This document shows, piece after piece, positions 45,215 to 52,846 of a stretch of 64,000 nt of DNA. Source of the stretch: an uncultured Lachnospira sp. (GTDB taxonomy: Bacteria > Bacillota > Clostridia > Lachnospirales > Lachnospiraceae); NCBI GenBank assembly GCA_934359185.1, contig CAKRLE010000009.1, forward strand, positions 1 to 64,000. The letters run 5' to 3'. The notes beneath the pieces are model-generated. The model did not search any database, had not been told where the DNA came from, and worked only from the letters and a program-made list of their open reading frames with translations. A program made the position numbers and the translations under genes. The stretch's first letter is position 1. The number at the start of each line of letters is the position of its first letter.

Positions 45215-46507
45215 TTAATAAACTCTTATCACGCCTGATATTTCTTTAACAACTGACATTCCCTTAAATACGGCAAGTGCATCATTGAAATTGCGTTCCT
45301 TGACATAATCTGTGATTATAACAAGTTCAGCAGTTCCACCCTTTCTGCTCTTCTGTACAACCTGGGCAATACTCACGTCATTGTTACCCAGCACGCTTGC
45401 TATGTTAGCAAGTACACCCGGTCTGTCCTCTGCCTGGATTCTTAAGAAGAATTTGCTCATAGAATCCTCTATGTTCTTAACTGGTAGCTTCTTATAGCAG
45501 TTGCAGCCAACTCGTCCACAGCTATCGTATACAAGGTCTCTGCATACATCAATAACATCACCCATAACAGCACTTGCTGTAGGCATCTGTCCAGCTCCTC
45601 TTCCCATAAATGTTATGTCATCCATGGCATCACCATGTACAAATACCGCATTAAATGCATCTCTTACACCGGCAAGCGGATGGTCTTCCGGAATAAGCAT
45701 AGGATGAACCTTAACCTCTATTCCGTCATCTGTATCTTTGGCAACGCCAAGAAGCTTTATCACATATCCAAATTCTTTTGCGTATTTGATGTCTTCTGCT
45801 GTAATCTTGGTTATTCCCTCTGTATACACCTGTGAAAATACAACTCTTGAATGAAATGCAATTGTCGCCATAATAGCAACTTTTCTTCCTGCATCGTATC
45901 CTTCCACATCAGCAGTTGGGTCTGCCTCTGCATAACCTAACTCTGTCGCTTTGGCAAGAGCCTGCTCATATCCCATTCCTGTCTCTGACATCTGTGTAAG
46001 AATATAATTAGTTGTACCATTTACAATACCCATTATCTCTGTAATCTTACTTCCAGCCATACTCTGCTTGAGTGGTCTTATTATAGGAATAGCTCCTGCA
46101 ACTGCAGCCTCAAATAAAAGATCACGTCCCTTGCTCTCTGCCAGATTACCTATAAGCTCACCATTCTCTGCTATAAGATCTTTATTAGCTGTAACAACCT
46201 GCTTGCCAGCCTCAAGGCTCTTAGTTACATATTCAAGAGCTGGATGAAGTCCACCCATCAGCTCTACGACTATATCAATATCCTTGTCATTAATAATCTC
46301 ATCAAAATCACATGTAAGCACAGACTTATCATATTCTGGTCTTTCCTTATCAAGATTGCGCACAAGCACCTTACTGACATTAATATATGCACCAGTTCTA
46401 TCCTTATACTCGTCACGATGCTCTTTTATCATCTTATACACACCAGTTCCTACTGTTCCAGCTCCTAATATAGCTATATTGATGTTCTCTTTGTCTGTTC
46501 TTCTCAT
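45215..46507 (-). CDS. hom: Homoserine dehydrogenase with C-terminal ACT domain
   Basis: A 430-residue oxidoreductase of the aspartate pathway that reduces aspartate semialdehyde to homoserine. The NAD(P)-binding motif is AILGAGTVGTGVY and the catalytic lysine region reads VTANKDLIAE. The substrate block is GIVNGTTNYILTQM, and the ACT domain at about 355-430 (RPGVLANIASVLGNNDVSIA) is the usual site of threonine feedback. The ATG at 46507 is preferred over one at 46516 because GAGGA abuts the outer codon. A -10 box lies at 46560-46565. Its promoter is next to element E2. Confidence 0.95.
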   Translation of the reverse strand: MRRTDKENINIAILGAGTVGTGVYKMIKEHRDEYKDRTGAYINVSKVLVRNLDKERPEYDKSVLTCDFDEIINDKDIDIVVELMGGLHPALEYVTKSLEAGKQVVTANKDLIAENGELIGNLAESKGRDLLFEAAVAGAIPIIRPLKQSMAGSKITEIMGIVNGTTNYILTQMSETGMGYEQALAKATELGYAEADPTADVEGYDAGRKVAIMATIAFHSRVVFSQVYTEGITKITAEDIKYAKEFGYVIKLLGVAKDTDDGIEVKVHPMLIPEDHPLAGVRDAFNAVFVHGDAMDDITFMGRGAGQMPTASAVMGDVIDVCRDLVYDSCGRVGCNCYKKLPVKNIEDSMSKFFLRIQAEDRPGVLANIASVLGNNDVSIAQVVQKSRKGGTAELVIITDYVKERNFNDALAVFKGMSVVKEISGVIRVY

Positions 46508-46581
46508 AATCCCCATTCCTCACTTTTAGAATTTCCGCTTACAACGCAGACTTATATAGATTATACACTAAAATCGGTGTA

Positions 46582-46610
46582 TTGCACATATTTTCATGAA
46601 TATTTATAAA
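46582..46610 (+). promoter_or_regulatory. Sigma-A promoter of element E2
   Basis: TTGCAC (46582-46587), 17 bases, TATAAA (46605-46610). The predicted start is near 46617, inside the 5' arm, so the RNA would begin within its own terminal stem. Confidence 0.65.
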
Positions 46611-46897
46611 AACTTCGCATAGCAGCGAGCAGGCAGCCACCAAGCCAGCACCCATACGGGAAACTGCTTTAGCTTTGCATGACGACAGCCGTGCAGTTCT
46701 TAGGGCAGTGCTAGACATGGGCTAAGCTGCCTGCTAAACGTCCAAACAAAGTGCGTTTTTAGCAAGGCAGCTTTAATAAGCTATGTCGTGCTGCCCTTAG
46801 AAATGCTAGGCTCAAAGGACCAGCAAAGCTAAAGCAGTTTCCCGTATGGGTGCTGGCTTGGTGGCTGCCTGCTCGCTGCTATGCGAAGTTTTTATAA
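46604..46897 (+). ncRNA. Structured element E2: conserved 144-nt core inside a perfect 75-bp terminal stem
   Basis: The arms at 46604-46678 and 46823-46897 are perfectly complementary over 75 bases. The core (46679-46822) aligns without gaps to that of E1. Helix P1 pairs 46693-46708 with 46791-46806 around a conserved CTTAGGG/CCCTTAG; helix P2 pairs 46724-46740 with about 46754-46773 and carries the loop TCCAAACAAAGTG. A transcript from the promoter at 46582-46610 would start near 46617 and end at GTTTTTATAA after the 3' arm, a ready-made terminator, giving an RNA of about 280 nt. The arm sequences are unrelated to those of E1. No ORF of note lies inside. Confidence 0.78.
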
Positions 46898-47019
46898 TCA
46901 TCAGAAAAATGTTGCAAAAGCACTTTCGTTATTGCAAAATATAATCTATGGACTTAACGTACGACATACGACAGTTCACACATGTAAAAATACAACCATA
47001 ACATAGATTGGAGAATACT

Positions 47020-47796
47020 ATGAATTTCAGACCTTGTATAGATATACATAACGGACAGGTAAAACAGATTGTTGGTGGAAGCCTTGCGGATAAGGGCAAT
47101 ACTGCAACAGAAAACTACGTGTCTGATAAAGGAGGGGCTTATTATGCCAGCCTGTATAAAGAAAAAAACCTTGCTGGCGGTCATATAATTCTTCTCAACA
47201 AAAAGGATTCAGAATACTATGATGCTGATGTAAATGTTGCCAAAGATGCACTCAAAGCCTATCCTGATGGTCTTATGATTGGCGGTGGCATCAATGCTGA
47301 TAATGCATATGAATTTATCAAAGCTGGTGCATCACATGTAATAGTGACATCGTATGTATTCAAAGATGGTATTATTAATTATGATAATCTGGATAAAATC
47401 GTCAATGCTGTAGGTAAAGAGCATCTTGTTTTAGATCTTAGCTGCCGCAAAAAAGATAATAAATATTACATTGTCACAGACAGATGGCAGAATTTCACTG
47501 ATGAAATTGTGACAGATACGCTTATAAGTTCACTTGCATCATATTGTAATGAGTTTTTAATTCATGCAGTTGATGTAGAGGGCAAAGCTGATGGAATTGA
47601 AACGGAGCTTGTTAAGATACTTGATAAAGCTGATAATGTAAAGATAACTTATGCCGGTGGTGTCGGAAGCTATGATGACCTTATCACATTAAAAGAACTC
47701 GGACATGACAGAATAGATGTAACTATCGGCAGCGCACTTGATTTATTCGGTGGCAGCCTGGATTTTGATAAAGTTCTTGAAATCTGTAACTCATAA
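47020..47796 (+). CDS. hisA: HisA-type ProFAR isomerase, eukaryotic HIS6-like form
   Basis: A 258-residue TIM-barrel protein that should isomerise ProFAR in histidine synthesis. The start FRPCIDIHNGQVKQIVGGSL and features such as VLDLSCRKKDNKYYIVTDRW with ITYAGGVGSYDDL resemble the fungal/plant HIS6 branch more than typical bacterial HisA. The catalytic aspartates are plausible in PCIDI and LIHAVDVEGK. It stands alone rather than in a his operon. The ATG at 47020 follows TGGAG; the reading from 47008 lacks a site. It is downstream of element E2 and ends before a terminator. Confidence 0.88.
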   Translation: MNFRPCIDIHNGQVKQIVGGSLADKGNTATENYVSDKGGAYYASLYKEKNLAGGHIILLNKKDSEYYDADVNVAKDALKAYPDGLMIGGGINADNAYEFIKAGASHVIVTSYVFKDGIINYDNLDKIVNAVGKEHLVLDLSCRKKDNKYYIVTDRWQNFTDEIVTDTLISSLASYCNEFLIHAVDVEGKADGIETELVKILDKADNVKITYAGGVGSYDDLITLKELGHDRIDVTIGSALDLFGGSLDFDKVLEICNS

Positions 47797-47818
47797 ACCA
47801 GATATAGCACTAAACAAT

Positions 47819-47864
47819 AAAGCCACATGCCAGAAGCTTATTATTTCTTCTGACATGCGGCTTT
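47819..47864. terminator. Bidirectional terminator between hisA and the DeoR gene
   Basis: AAAGCCaCATGcCAGAAG pairs with CTTCTGaCATGcGGCTTT, an 18-base stem with two internal mismatches and flanking A/T runs, serving both convergent genes. Confidence 0.85.
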
Positions 47865-47867
47865 AAT

Positions 47868-48614
47868 TCACTGAACAATAACAAAATTATCCATCTTCTG
47901 ATACTTCTCATCTGGCACAGCATCTGTAATGATATATGCATCCTTTATCTCTGCAAACTTGATTGAACTTACTTTGCCAATCTTGTTACTGTCAGCAAGA
48001 ACATATCTATCAAGACAATGTTTAAATGCAACTTCTTTCACAGATGCCTCATTTACATCCGGTGTGGTAATTCCTCTTTGGATGCTTACACCATTAGCAC
48101 CAAAAAAACCTTTGTTAAAATTCATCTTTGACAGCGTAAGCACTGCACGGGCTCCAACAACTGCTTCTGTAATACCTTTCAGCTCACCACCTATAAGCTC
48201 TACCCTGAATCCATCACTAGCAAGCCTTTTGGCATGACTTACTGCATTAGTTATATAAGTTGCTCTTCTCTCCTTAATAAACCCAAGCATATATTCAGTT
48301 GTTGTTCCTGCATCAATATACACAAAATCATCTGGTTCAATGAGCGTTGCTGCATACGCTGCTATTTTTTTCTTTTCATCTGTATTAATTGACTTCTTCT
48401 GCGATACTGATGGTTCTGCCGATGTAAATGTGAAACTGTTAGATACAGCTCCGCCAAATACTTTTACAAGTTTTTTTTCTTCATCAAGATAATTAAGATC
48501 TCTTCTTATAGTTGCTTCGGAAGATTTTAGTATATCCTTTAACTCACTTACGGTTATACTTCCCTTTTCCTTGAGGAGTTTAAGTATAATTTCCTGTCTC
48601 TGCTCTGATAGCAT
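47868..48614 (-). CDS. fruR: DeoR-family regulator, probable fructose operon repressor
   Basis: A 248-residue DeoR protein with an N-terminal helix-turn-helix (QRQEIILKLLKEKGSITVSE, then SEATIRRDLNYLDEEKKL) and a sugar-phosphate-sensing domain (DDFVYIDAGTTTEYMLGFI). It probably binds fructose 1-phosphate and controls fruK-fruA. The ATG at 48614 follows GGAGG by 6 bases; an upstream in-frame start lacks a site. The gene lies last in the fru cluster, unlike the common fruRKA order, with a 152-bp gap before it that may hold its own promoter. Confidence 0.88.
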   Translation of the reverse strand: MLSEQRQEIILKLLKEKGSITVSELKDILKSSEATIRRDLNYLDEEKKLVKVFGGAVSNSFTFTSAEPSVSQKKSINTDEKKKIAAYAATLIEPDDFVYIDAGTTTEYMLGFIKERRATYITNAVSHAKRLASDGFRVELIGGELKGITEAVVGARAVLTLSKMNFNKGFFGANGVSIQRGITTPDVNEASVKEVAFKHCLDRYVLADSNKIGKVSSIKFAEIKDAYIITDAVPDEKYQKMDNFVIVQ

Positions 48615-48766
48615 GTTTACCTCCATAACCAGACAGTCAAGCTCAGCCTTAACCGGTTCTTCTGCCTCTTTTATCTTTGTAACTTCCGATGTACCTTTTA
48701 TCACCGACTATGTTATAGAGATATTTTACCAAATACGCAGACTTGATACAAGACTCTTATATAAAG

Positions 48767-49024
48767 CTACATGTTAGCCTTCATAAATTCAGAAACCTTA
48801 TCAAAAGCCGCTTCTTCGTCCTCTCCTTCAAATGTCATAGTTATCTCGTTGCCGCTCTTAACAGCAAGTGCCATAATCGAAAAGATTTTCTTGCAGTCTC
48901 CTGACTTGCCATCCTTAGTAAGAGTAATCCTGCTGCTAAATTCCTTGCACGCCTTTACAAGCTCTCCTGCTGGACGAGCATGTATTCCTTCTGGATCTGT
49001 TATTGTATACTTAAATTCTTTCAT
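48767..49024 (-). CDS. HPr-family phosphocarrier protein
   Basis: An 85-residue PTS phosphocarrier. The active histidine is in GIHARPAGELVKA, the usual His15 position plus one. A serine in KIFSIMALAVKSG aligns with the regulatory Ser46 of HPr, so HprK control is possible. It sits directly after fruA, so it may be a fructose-dedicated HPr (FPr-like single domain) rather than the general one. AGGAGG-type sequence precedes the ATG. Confidence 0.92.
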   Translation of the reverse strand: MKEFKYTITDPEGIHARPAGELVKACKEFSSRITLTKDGKSGDCKKIFSIMALAVKSGNEITMTFEGEDEEAAFDKVSEFMKANM

Positions 49025-49088
49025 AAATAAATCCTCCTTGCAAAATATATACTTCTAGTAATTATTTAATTTTTTATCAAAGCACAAA

Positions 49089-50984
49089 TTAATTGATTTT
49101 TTTCTTTAAAACACCTAACAAGACTGTTGATACTATAGTTCCTGCAACTAATGCAACCAGATAAAACAATGCATTACCGACTACCGGGAATACGAATATT
49201 CCACCATGTGGTGCCATAAGTGTACATTTGAACAACATGCTTATTGCTCCAGCCACACCAGAACCAGCTATACATGCAGGTAGTACATGAATTGGGTCTG
49301 CCGCTGCATAAGGGATTGCACCCTCTGTTATAAATGCAAGTCCCATAATGAAATTAGTTGGACCAGCATCCCTTTCTTCTTTGGTGAATTTATCCTTAAA
49401 AAGAAGTGTTGCAAGTGCAATCGCACATGGTGGAATCATACCACCAATCATAACTGCTGCCATAATATCATAGTTACCGGCTGCAATTGATGCTGTTCCA
49501 AATACATATGCCGCTTTGTTGAATGGACCACCCATATCAATTGCCATCATGGCTGCAAGTATAAATCCTAATAAAACTCTGCTTGTACTTCCCATTCCAG
49601 CAAGGAAGCTGTTAAGTCCCATATTAATGCCGCCCATGACAGGTTCTACTATATATGTCATAAACAATCCGATAACAAGAATACCGACAACCGGATATAT
49701 AAGAACTGGTGCAATCTTTTCAAGCGCCTCTGGCAATCTGTCACAAAGCTTTCTTAAAAGAACAATCAGGTAACCAGCGATAAATCCTGCCACAAGTGCA
49801 CCAAGGAATCCTGATTTACCATTAGCTGCTATATATCCACCGACAAAACCAAGTGCAAGTGCTGGTCTGTCTCCTATAGCCATAGCAATATATCCTGCAA
49901 GTATAGGGAGCATGAATCCAAATGCTGCACCACCTATCGTCTTAAACAGTGCTGCAACTGGTGTTATCATACCAAAATTAGATCTCTCTGCCTCAGATAA
50001 TGCGTTCATATCAACGCATAATCCATCAATCAGGAAAGCAATTGCTATAAGAATACCACCTCCGACTACGAATGGAAGCATGTGTGATACACCATTCATA
50101 AGCTGTGTATATATTTGATGTCCAACACTGCCGCTCTTCTTAGCTTCAGTATTATGTGATGTATCACCTTTAGCTCTGTACACAGGAGCATTACCATCAA
50201 GTGCCCTCTTTATAAGCTCATCTGCCTTGTTAATTCCATCAGACACCTGACATTCAATAACCTTCTTGCCGTCAAATCTGTCCATTGGAACCTGTGAATC
50301 AGCCGCAACTATAATACACTGTGCATTGGCAATTTCTTCATCCGTAAGAACGTTCTTTGCTCCTGCTGAACCTCTTGTCTCTATCTTGATAGAACATCCT
50401 GCCTTAGATGCAGCCTTTTCCAATCCCTCTGCCGCCATATAAGTATGTGCTATTCCCGTAGGACATGATGTAACTGCAAGAATAGATGCACCAGCAGCTG
50501 CCTCAAGTCTGTCATTTATACTCTTTGCCTCGTCATCTGCACTGTCAATTATACTTAAAAACTCATCAACATCCTTTGCATCATAAAGCTTTGCCACAAA
50601 CTCATCATTCATAAGAAGTACTGATAACTTACTTAGTACGTCAAGATGAACATTATCCTTTGTGTCAGGTGCTGCTATCATGAAAAGAATCTTTACCGGT
50701 TCACCATCAAGCGAATCAAAATCCACTCCATCTTTAATTACCATGGCAGATAATCTCGGTGCATTAACTGCACTGCACTTACCATGTGGAATGGCAATTC
50801 CTTCGCCTACACCTGTTGTACTCTCTTCTTCTCTTGCATATACCTGCTTTCTGTATGCTTCTTTATTATTAATTTTGCCACTCTTAACCATAAGCTCAAC
50901 AGCCTGGTCAAGCGCTTCACTTTTGCTCTTAGGTGAAGCTGTAAGGCTGATACTTCTCTTATCTAAAAGATCTGTTATCCTCAT
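49089..50984 (-). CDS. fruA: Fructose-specific PTS enzyme IIABC
   Basis: A 631-residue three-domain permease in the order IIA-IIB-IIC. The IIA histidine is in GEGIAIPHGKCSAV (about 60-65), the IIB cysteine in VTSCPTGIAHTYMAAEG (about 175), and IIC has about nine membrane segments from about residue 300 (LPFVVGGGILIAIAFLIDGL). It imports fructose as fructose 1-phosphate. The start at 50984 follows AAGGAGG; the longer reading has no site. It is between fruK and the HPr gene. Confidence 0.95.
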   Translation of the reverse strand: MRITDLLDKRSISLTASPKSKSEALDQAVELMVKSGKINNKEAYRKQVYAREEESTTGVGEGIAIPHGKCSAVNAPRLSAMVIKDGVDFDSLDGEPVKILFMIAAPDTKDNVHLDVLSKLSVLLMNDEFVAKLYDAKDVDEFLSIIDSADDEAKSINDRLEAAAGASILAVTSCPTGIAHTYMAAEGLEKAASKAGCSIKIETRGSAGAKNVLTDEEIANAQCIIVAADSQVPMDRFDGKKVIECQVSDGINKADELIKRALDGNAPVYRAKGDTSHNTEAKKSGSVGHQIYTQLMNGVSHMLPFVVGGGILIAIAFLIDGLCVDMNALSEAERSNFGMITPVAALFKTIGGAAFGFMLPILAGYIAMAIGDRPALALGFVGGYIAANGKSGFLGALVAGFIAGYLIVLLRKLCDRLPEALEKIAPVLIYPVVGILVIGLFMTYIVEPVMGGINMGLNSFLAGMGSTSRVLLGFILAAMMAIDMGGPFNKAAYVFGTASIAAGNYDIMAAVMIGGMIPPCAIALATLLFKDKFTKEERDAGPTNFIMGLAFITEGAIPYAAADPIHVLPACIAGSGVAGAISMLFKCTLMAPHGGIFVFPVVGNALFYLVALVAGTIVSTVLLGVLKKKIN

Positions 50985-51041
50985 AAGAACCTCCTTCTCA
51001 CACATTATCTAATGCATGTCCCAATCTCGTTCTGCTTTCAT

Positions 51042-51950
51042 CTATACCATAACTCTGTCTAATACATCTTTCACTTCATCCTTTGTAGCCAGATTATCAG
51101 AAAATGCACTTGCACTCCCTGCTGCTACTCCCATTCTGAATGCTTCTTTATAAGATCCTGTATTAAGCCATCCTGTAAGAAAACCTGCAACCATCGAATC
51201 TCCTGCCCCAACAGAATTCTTAAGTACACCCTCTGGTGCTGATGCATCATATACATTACCATCTTCACTTACAAGAACCGCTCCTTTGCCTCCCATGGAA
51301 ACAAGAACATTGCGTGCCCCTGATTCCTGAAGCTTCTTAGCATAAGGGACAACCTCTTCTCTGCTTGTCAGTTCAACATTATATATCTCACCCAGCTCAT
51401 GATGATTGGGTTTGATTAAAAATGGATGATATTCCAATACATTCATCAAAAGGCTGCTCGTCGCATCTACAATTGTCAGAATACCTCTTCCCTGAAGCCT
51501 TTTAAGAATTGTCTGATATATATCATCTGACATTGTCGCAGGAATACTCCCTGCAAGAACAAGTGCATCTCCTTCTTTTAATGTATCAAGCTTATTAAGA
51601 AGCTCATCCACCTTTACATCAGATATATCCGGTCCCTGTCCATTAATCTCTGTACCATCAATATTCTTCAGTTTAAAATTAATTCTTGATAATCCATCCT
51701 CAATCTCGATGAAATCAGCTTTAACACCATTCTTCTCAAGCATTGATATAATAGCCCTGCCTGTAAATCCTGCCGCAAATCCGAAGGCTGTGTTAGCAAT
51801 TCCTAAATTATTAAGTATTGTAGATACATTAACACCCTTGCCGCCGGGAAGTATAAGCTCGCTTGATGTCCTGTTCGTCATCCCAAGCTGAAAATCATCT
51901 ACAGCCACTATATAATCAAGAGATGGATTAAACGTGACTGTATATACCAT
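51042..51950 (-). CDS. fruK: 1-phosphofructokinase
   Basis: A 302-residue PfkB-family kinase that converts fructose 1-phosphate to fructose 1,6-bisphosphate. The N-terminal block is TVTFNPSLDYIVAVDDFQLG with PGGKGVNVSTILNNLG, and the catalytic site is in NSVGAGDSMVAGFLTG. AAAGGAG precedes the ATG. First gene of the fructose operon, directly after a promoter with phased repeats at 52001-52042. Confidence 0.95.
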   Translation of the reverse strand: MVYTVTFNPSLDYIVAVDDFQLGMTNRTSSELILPGGKGVNVSTILNNLGIANTAFGFAAGFTGRAIISMLEKNGVKADFIEIEDGLSRINFKLKNIDGTEINGQGPDISDVKVDELLNKLDTLKEGDALVLAGSIPATMSDDIYQTILKRLQGRGILTIVDATSSLLMNVLEYHPFLIKPNHHELGEIYNVELTSREEVVPYAKKLQESGARNVLVSMGGKGAVLVSEDGNVYDASAPEGVLKNSVGAGDSMVAGFLTGWLNTGSYKEAFRMGVAAGSASAFSDNLATKDEVKDVLDRVMV

Positions 51951-52000
51951 ATCAAAACTCCTTTCTATATATTAATTATCTATACGTATCTGATACGATT

Positions 52001-52042
52001 ATCATACAGTCATTATTAATCAAAGTCAATCATAATCAATCA
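52001..52042 (-). promoter_or_regulatory. Fructose operon promoter with 10-bp-phased TGATT repeats
   Basis: TTGACT (52024-52029), 17 bases, TATGAT (52001-52006) on the minus strand. Across and upstream of the -35, TGATTGA, TGATTGA and TGATTAA recur at exactly 10-bp intervals, and a weaker TGACTG continues the phase. Direct repeats one helical turn apart are typical of DeoR-family operators. Confidence 0.68.
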
Positions 52043-52054
52043 CAAATATTTATG

Positions 52055-52831
52055 TTATTTTTGTGCATTTTGTACAAATTCAGTCATATGTTTTCGTTTT
52101 CTTTTAGGCATCAATATATTCTGGCACCGTGGATTATATCGCTGCCCGATTGAAATTGCATCAAAAAACGTCCTCCACATATCAGTGTACTTATCTTCGT
52201 ACAATTCTGTCTTCTTTAACTGCTCAAATTCATCATTCGTAAACCATCTTATATAACTCTCACCATCAGCAGGATGAACCACCCCATACTTCCTTATATC
52301 ATCAATTATAATCCAGTGTTCAGATGGCATCCTATCCTCAAAATGGTCAGCAACAATAGCTGTAATATCATTAATTGGCTCAATATGACTTATATATAAC
52401 CGGTTATCAATAGAATTAAAACGCACAAATTCCATAAAATGATGAGCTTCATTAGCAACATTAAGCCTGATTTTCAACAAGCGTGATACATCTGCATCAG
52501 TGTGATAATTAACTATGCTTCCCCCTGCACGGAATCCCTTGATAAGAAATCTGTATATCGCATCAAGCGCACATTCATCCGCTGATAAAGATGCATAATA
52601 CACATACATATATACTTCCCACGAAATCTTTTGTTTAATCGAATTAATCACCTTTTGATACTTGATATCATCACGCTCAACATGGATATACTCATCAAGT
52701 ATACTTAACTGGTTCACAGGCCCACGCACAAGTTTTACATTGTCATGACCTTCTTTAAGAGCCATCACCCACGCATCATATATACAGCACATCTGCTCTG
52801 CAAATCCATAATCACATATAAATACATACAT
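52055..52831 (-). CDS. DUF4130-type DNA metabolism protein (TIGR03915-like)
   Basis: A 258-residue protein of the DUF4130 family, always paired with the radical SAM protein of the next entry. The start YVFICDYGFAEQMCCIYDAW and the block SEHWIIIDDIRKYGVVHPAD with EYIRW-like SYIRWFTNDEF resemble this family, whose C-terminal half is related to uracil-DNA-glycosylase-like folds in some members; the biochemical role is unproven. GGGGAAG precedes the ATG. It is 15 bp downstream of the radical SAM gene, under the SOS-like promoter. Confidence 0.85.
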   Translation of the reverse strand: MYVFICDYGFAEQMCCIYDAWVMALKEGHDNVKLVRGPVNQLSILDEYIHVERDDIKYQKVINSIKQKISWEVYMYVYYASLSADECALDAIYRFLIKGFRAGGSIVNYHTDADVSRLLKIRLNVANEAHHFMEFVRFNSIDNRLYISHIEPINDITAIVADHFEDRMPSEHWIIIDDIRKYGVVHPADGESYIRWFTNDEFEQLKKTELYEDKYTDMWRTFFDAISIGQRYNPRCQNILMPKRKRKHMTEFVQNAQK

Positions 52832-52846
52832 ATCATCTTCCCCATG

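Larger units (their letters stand above)
46508..47019. other. Divergent intergenic region between hom and hisA containing element E2
   Basis: About 510 bp. It holds the hom leader and -10 box (TATAAT on minus, 46560-46565), the E2 promoter and structured element (46582-46897), and the hisA leader with a TATAAT at 46940-46945 that lacks a well-spaced -35. No credible ORF. Such a large insert between two promoters is unusual in this compact genome. Confidence 0.75.

Noticed and set aside
46604..46897. E2 as an ordinary MITE or insertion-sequence remnant
   Set aside because: The terminal arms are not shared with the second copy and no target-site duplication is evident, while the inner core is conserved with compensatory changes.
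46604..46897. E2 as a simple long terminator for flanking genes
   Set aside because: Both flanking genes are transcribed away from it, so it has no gene to terminate.
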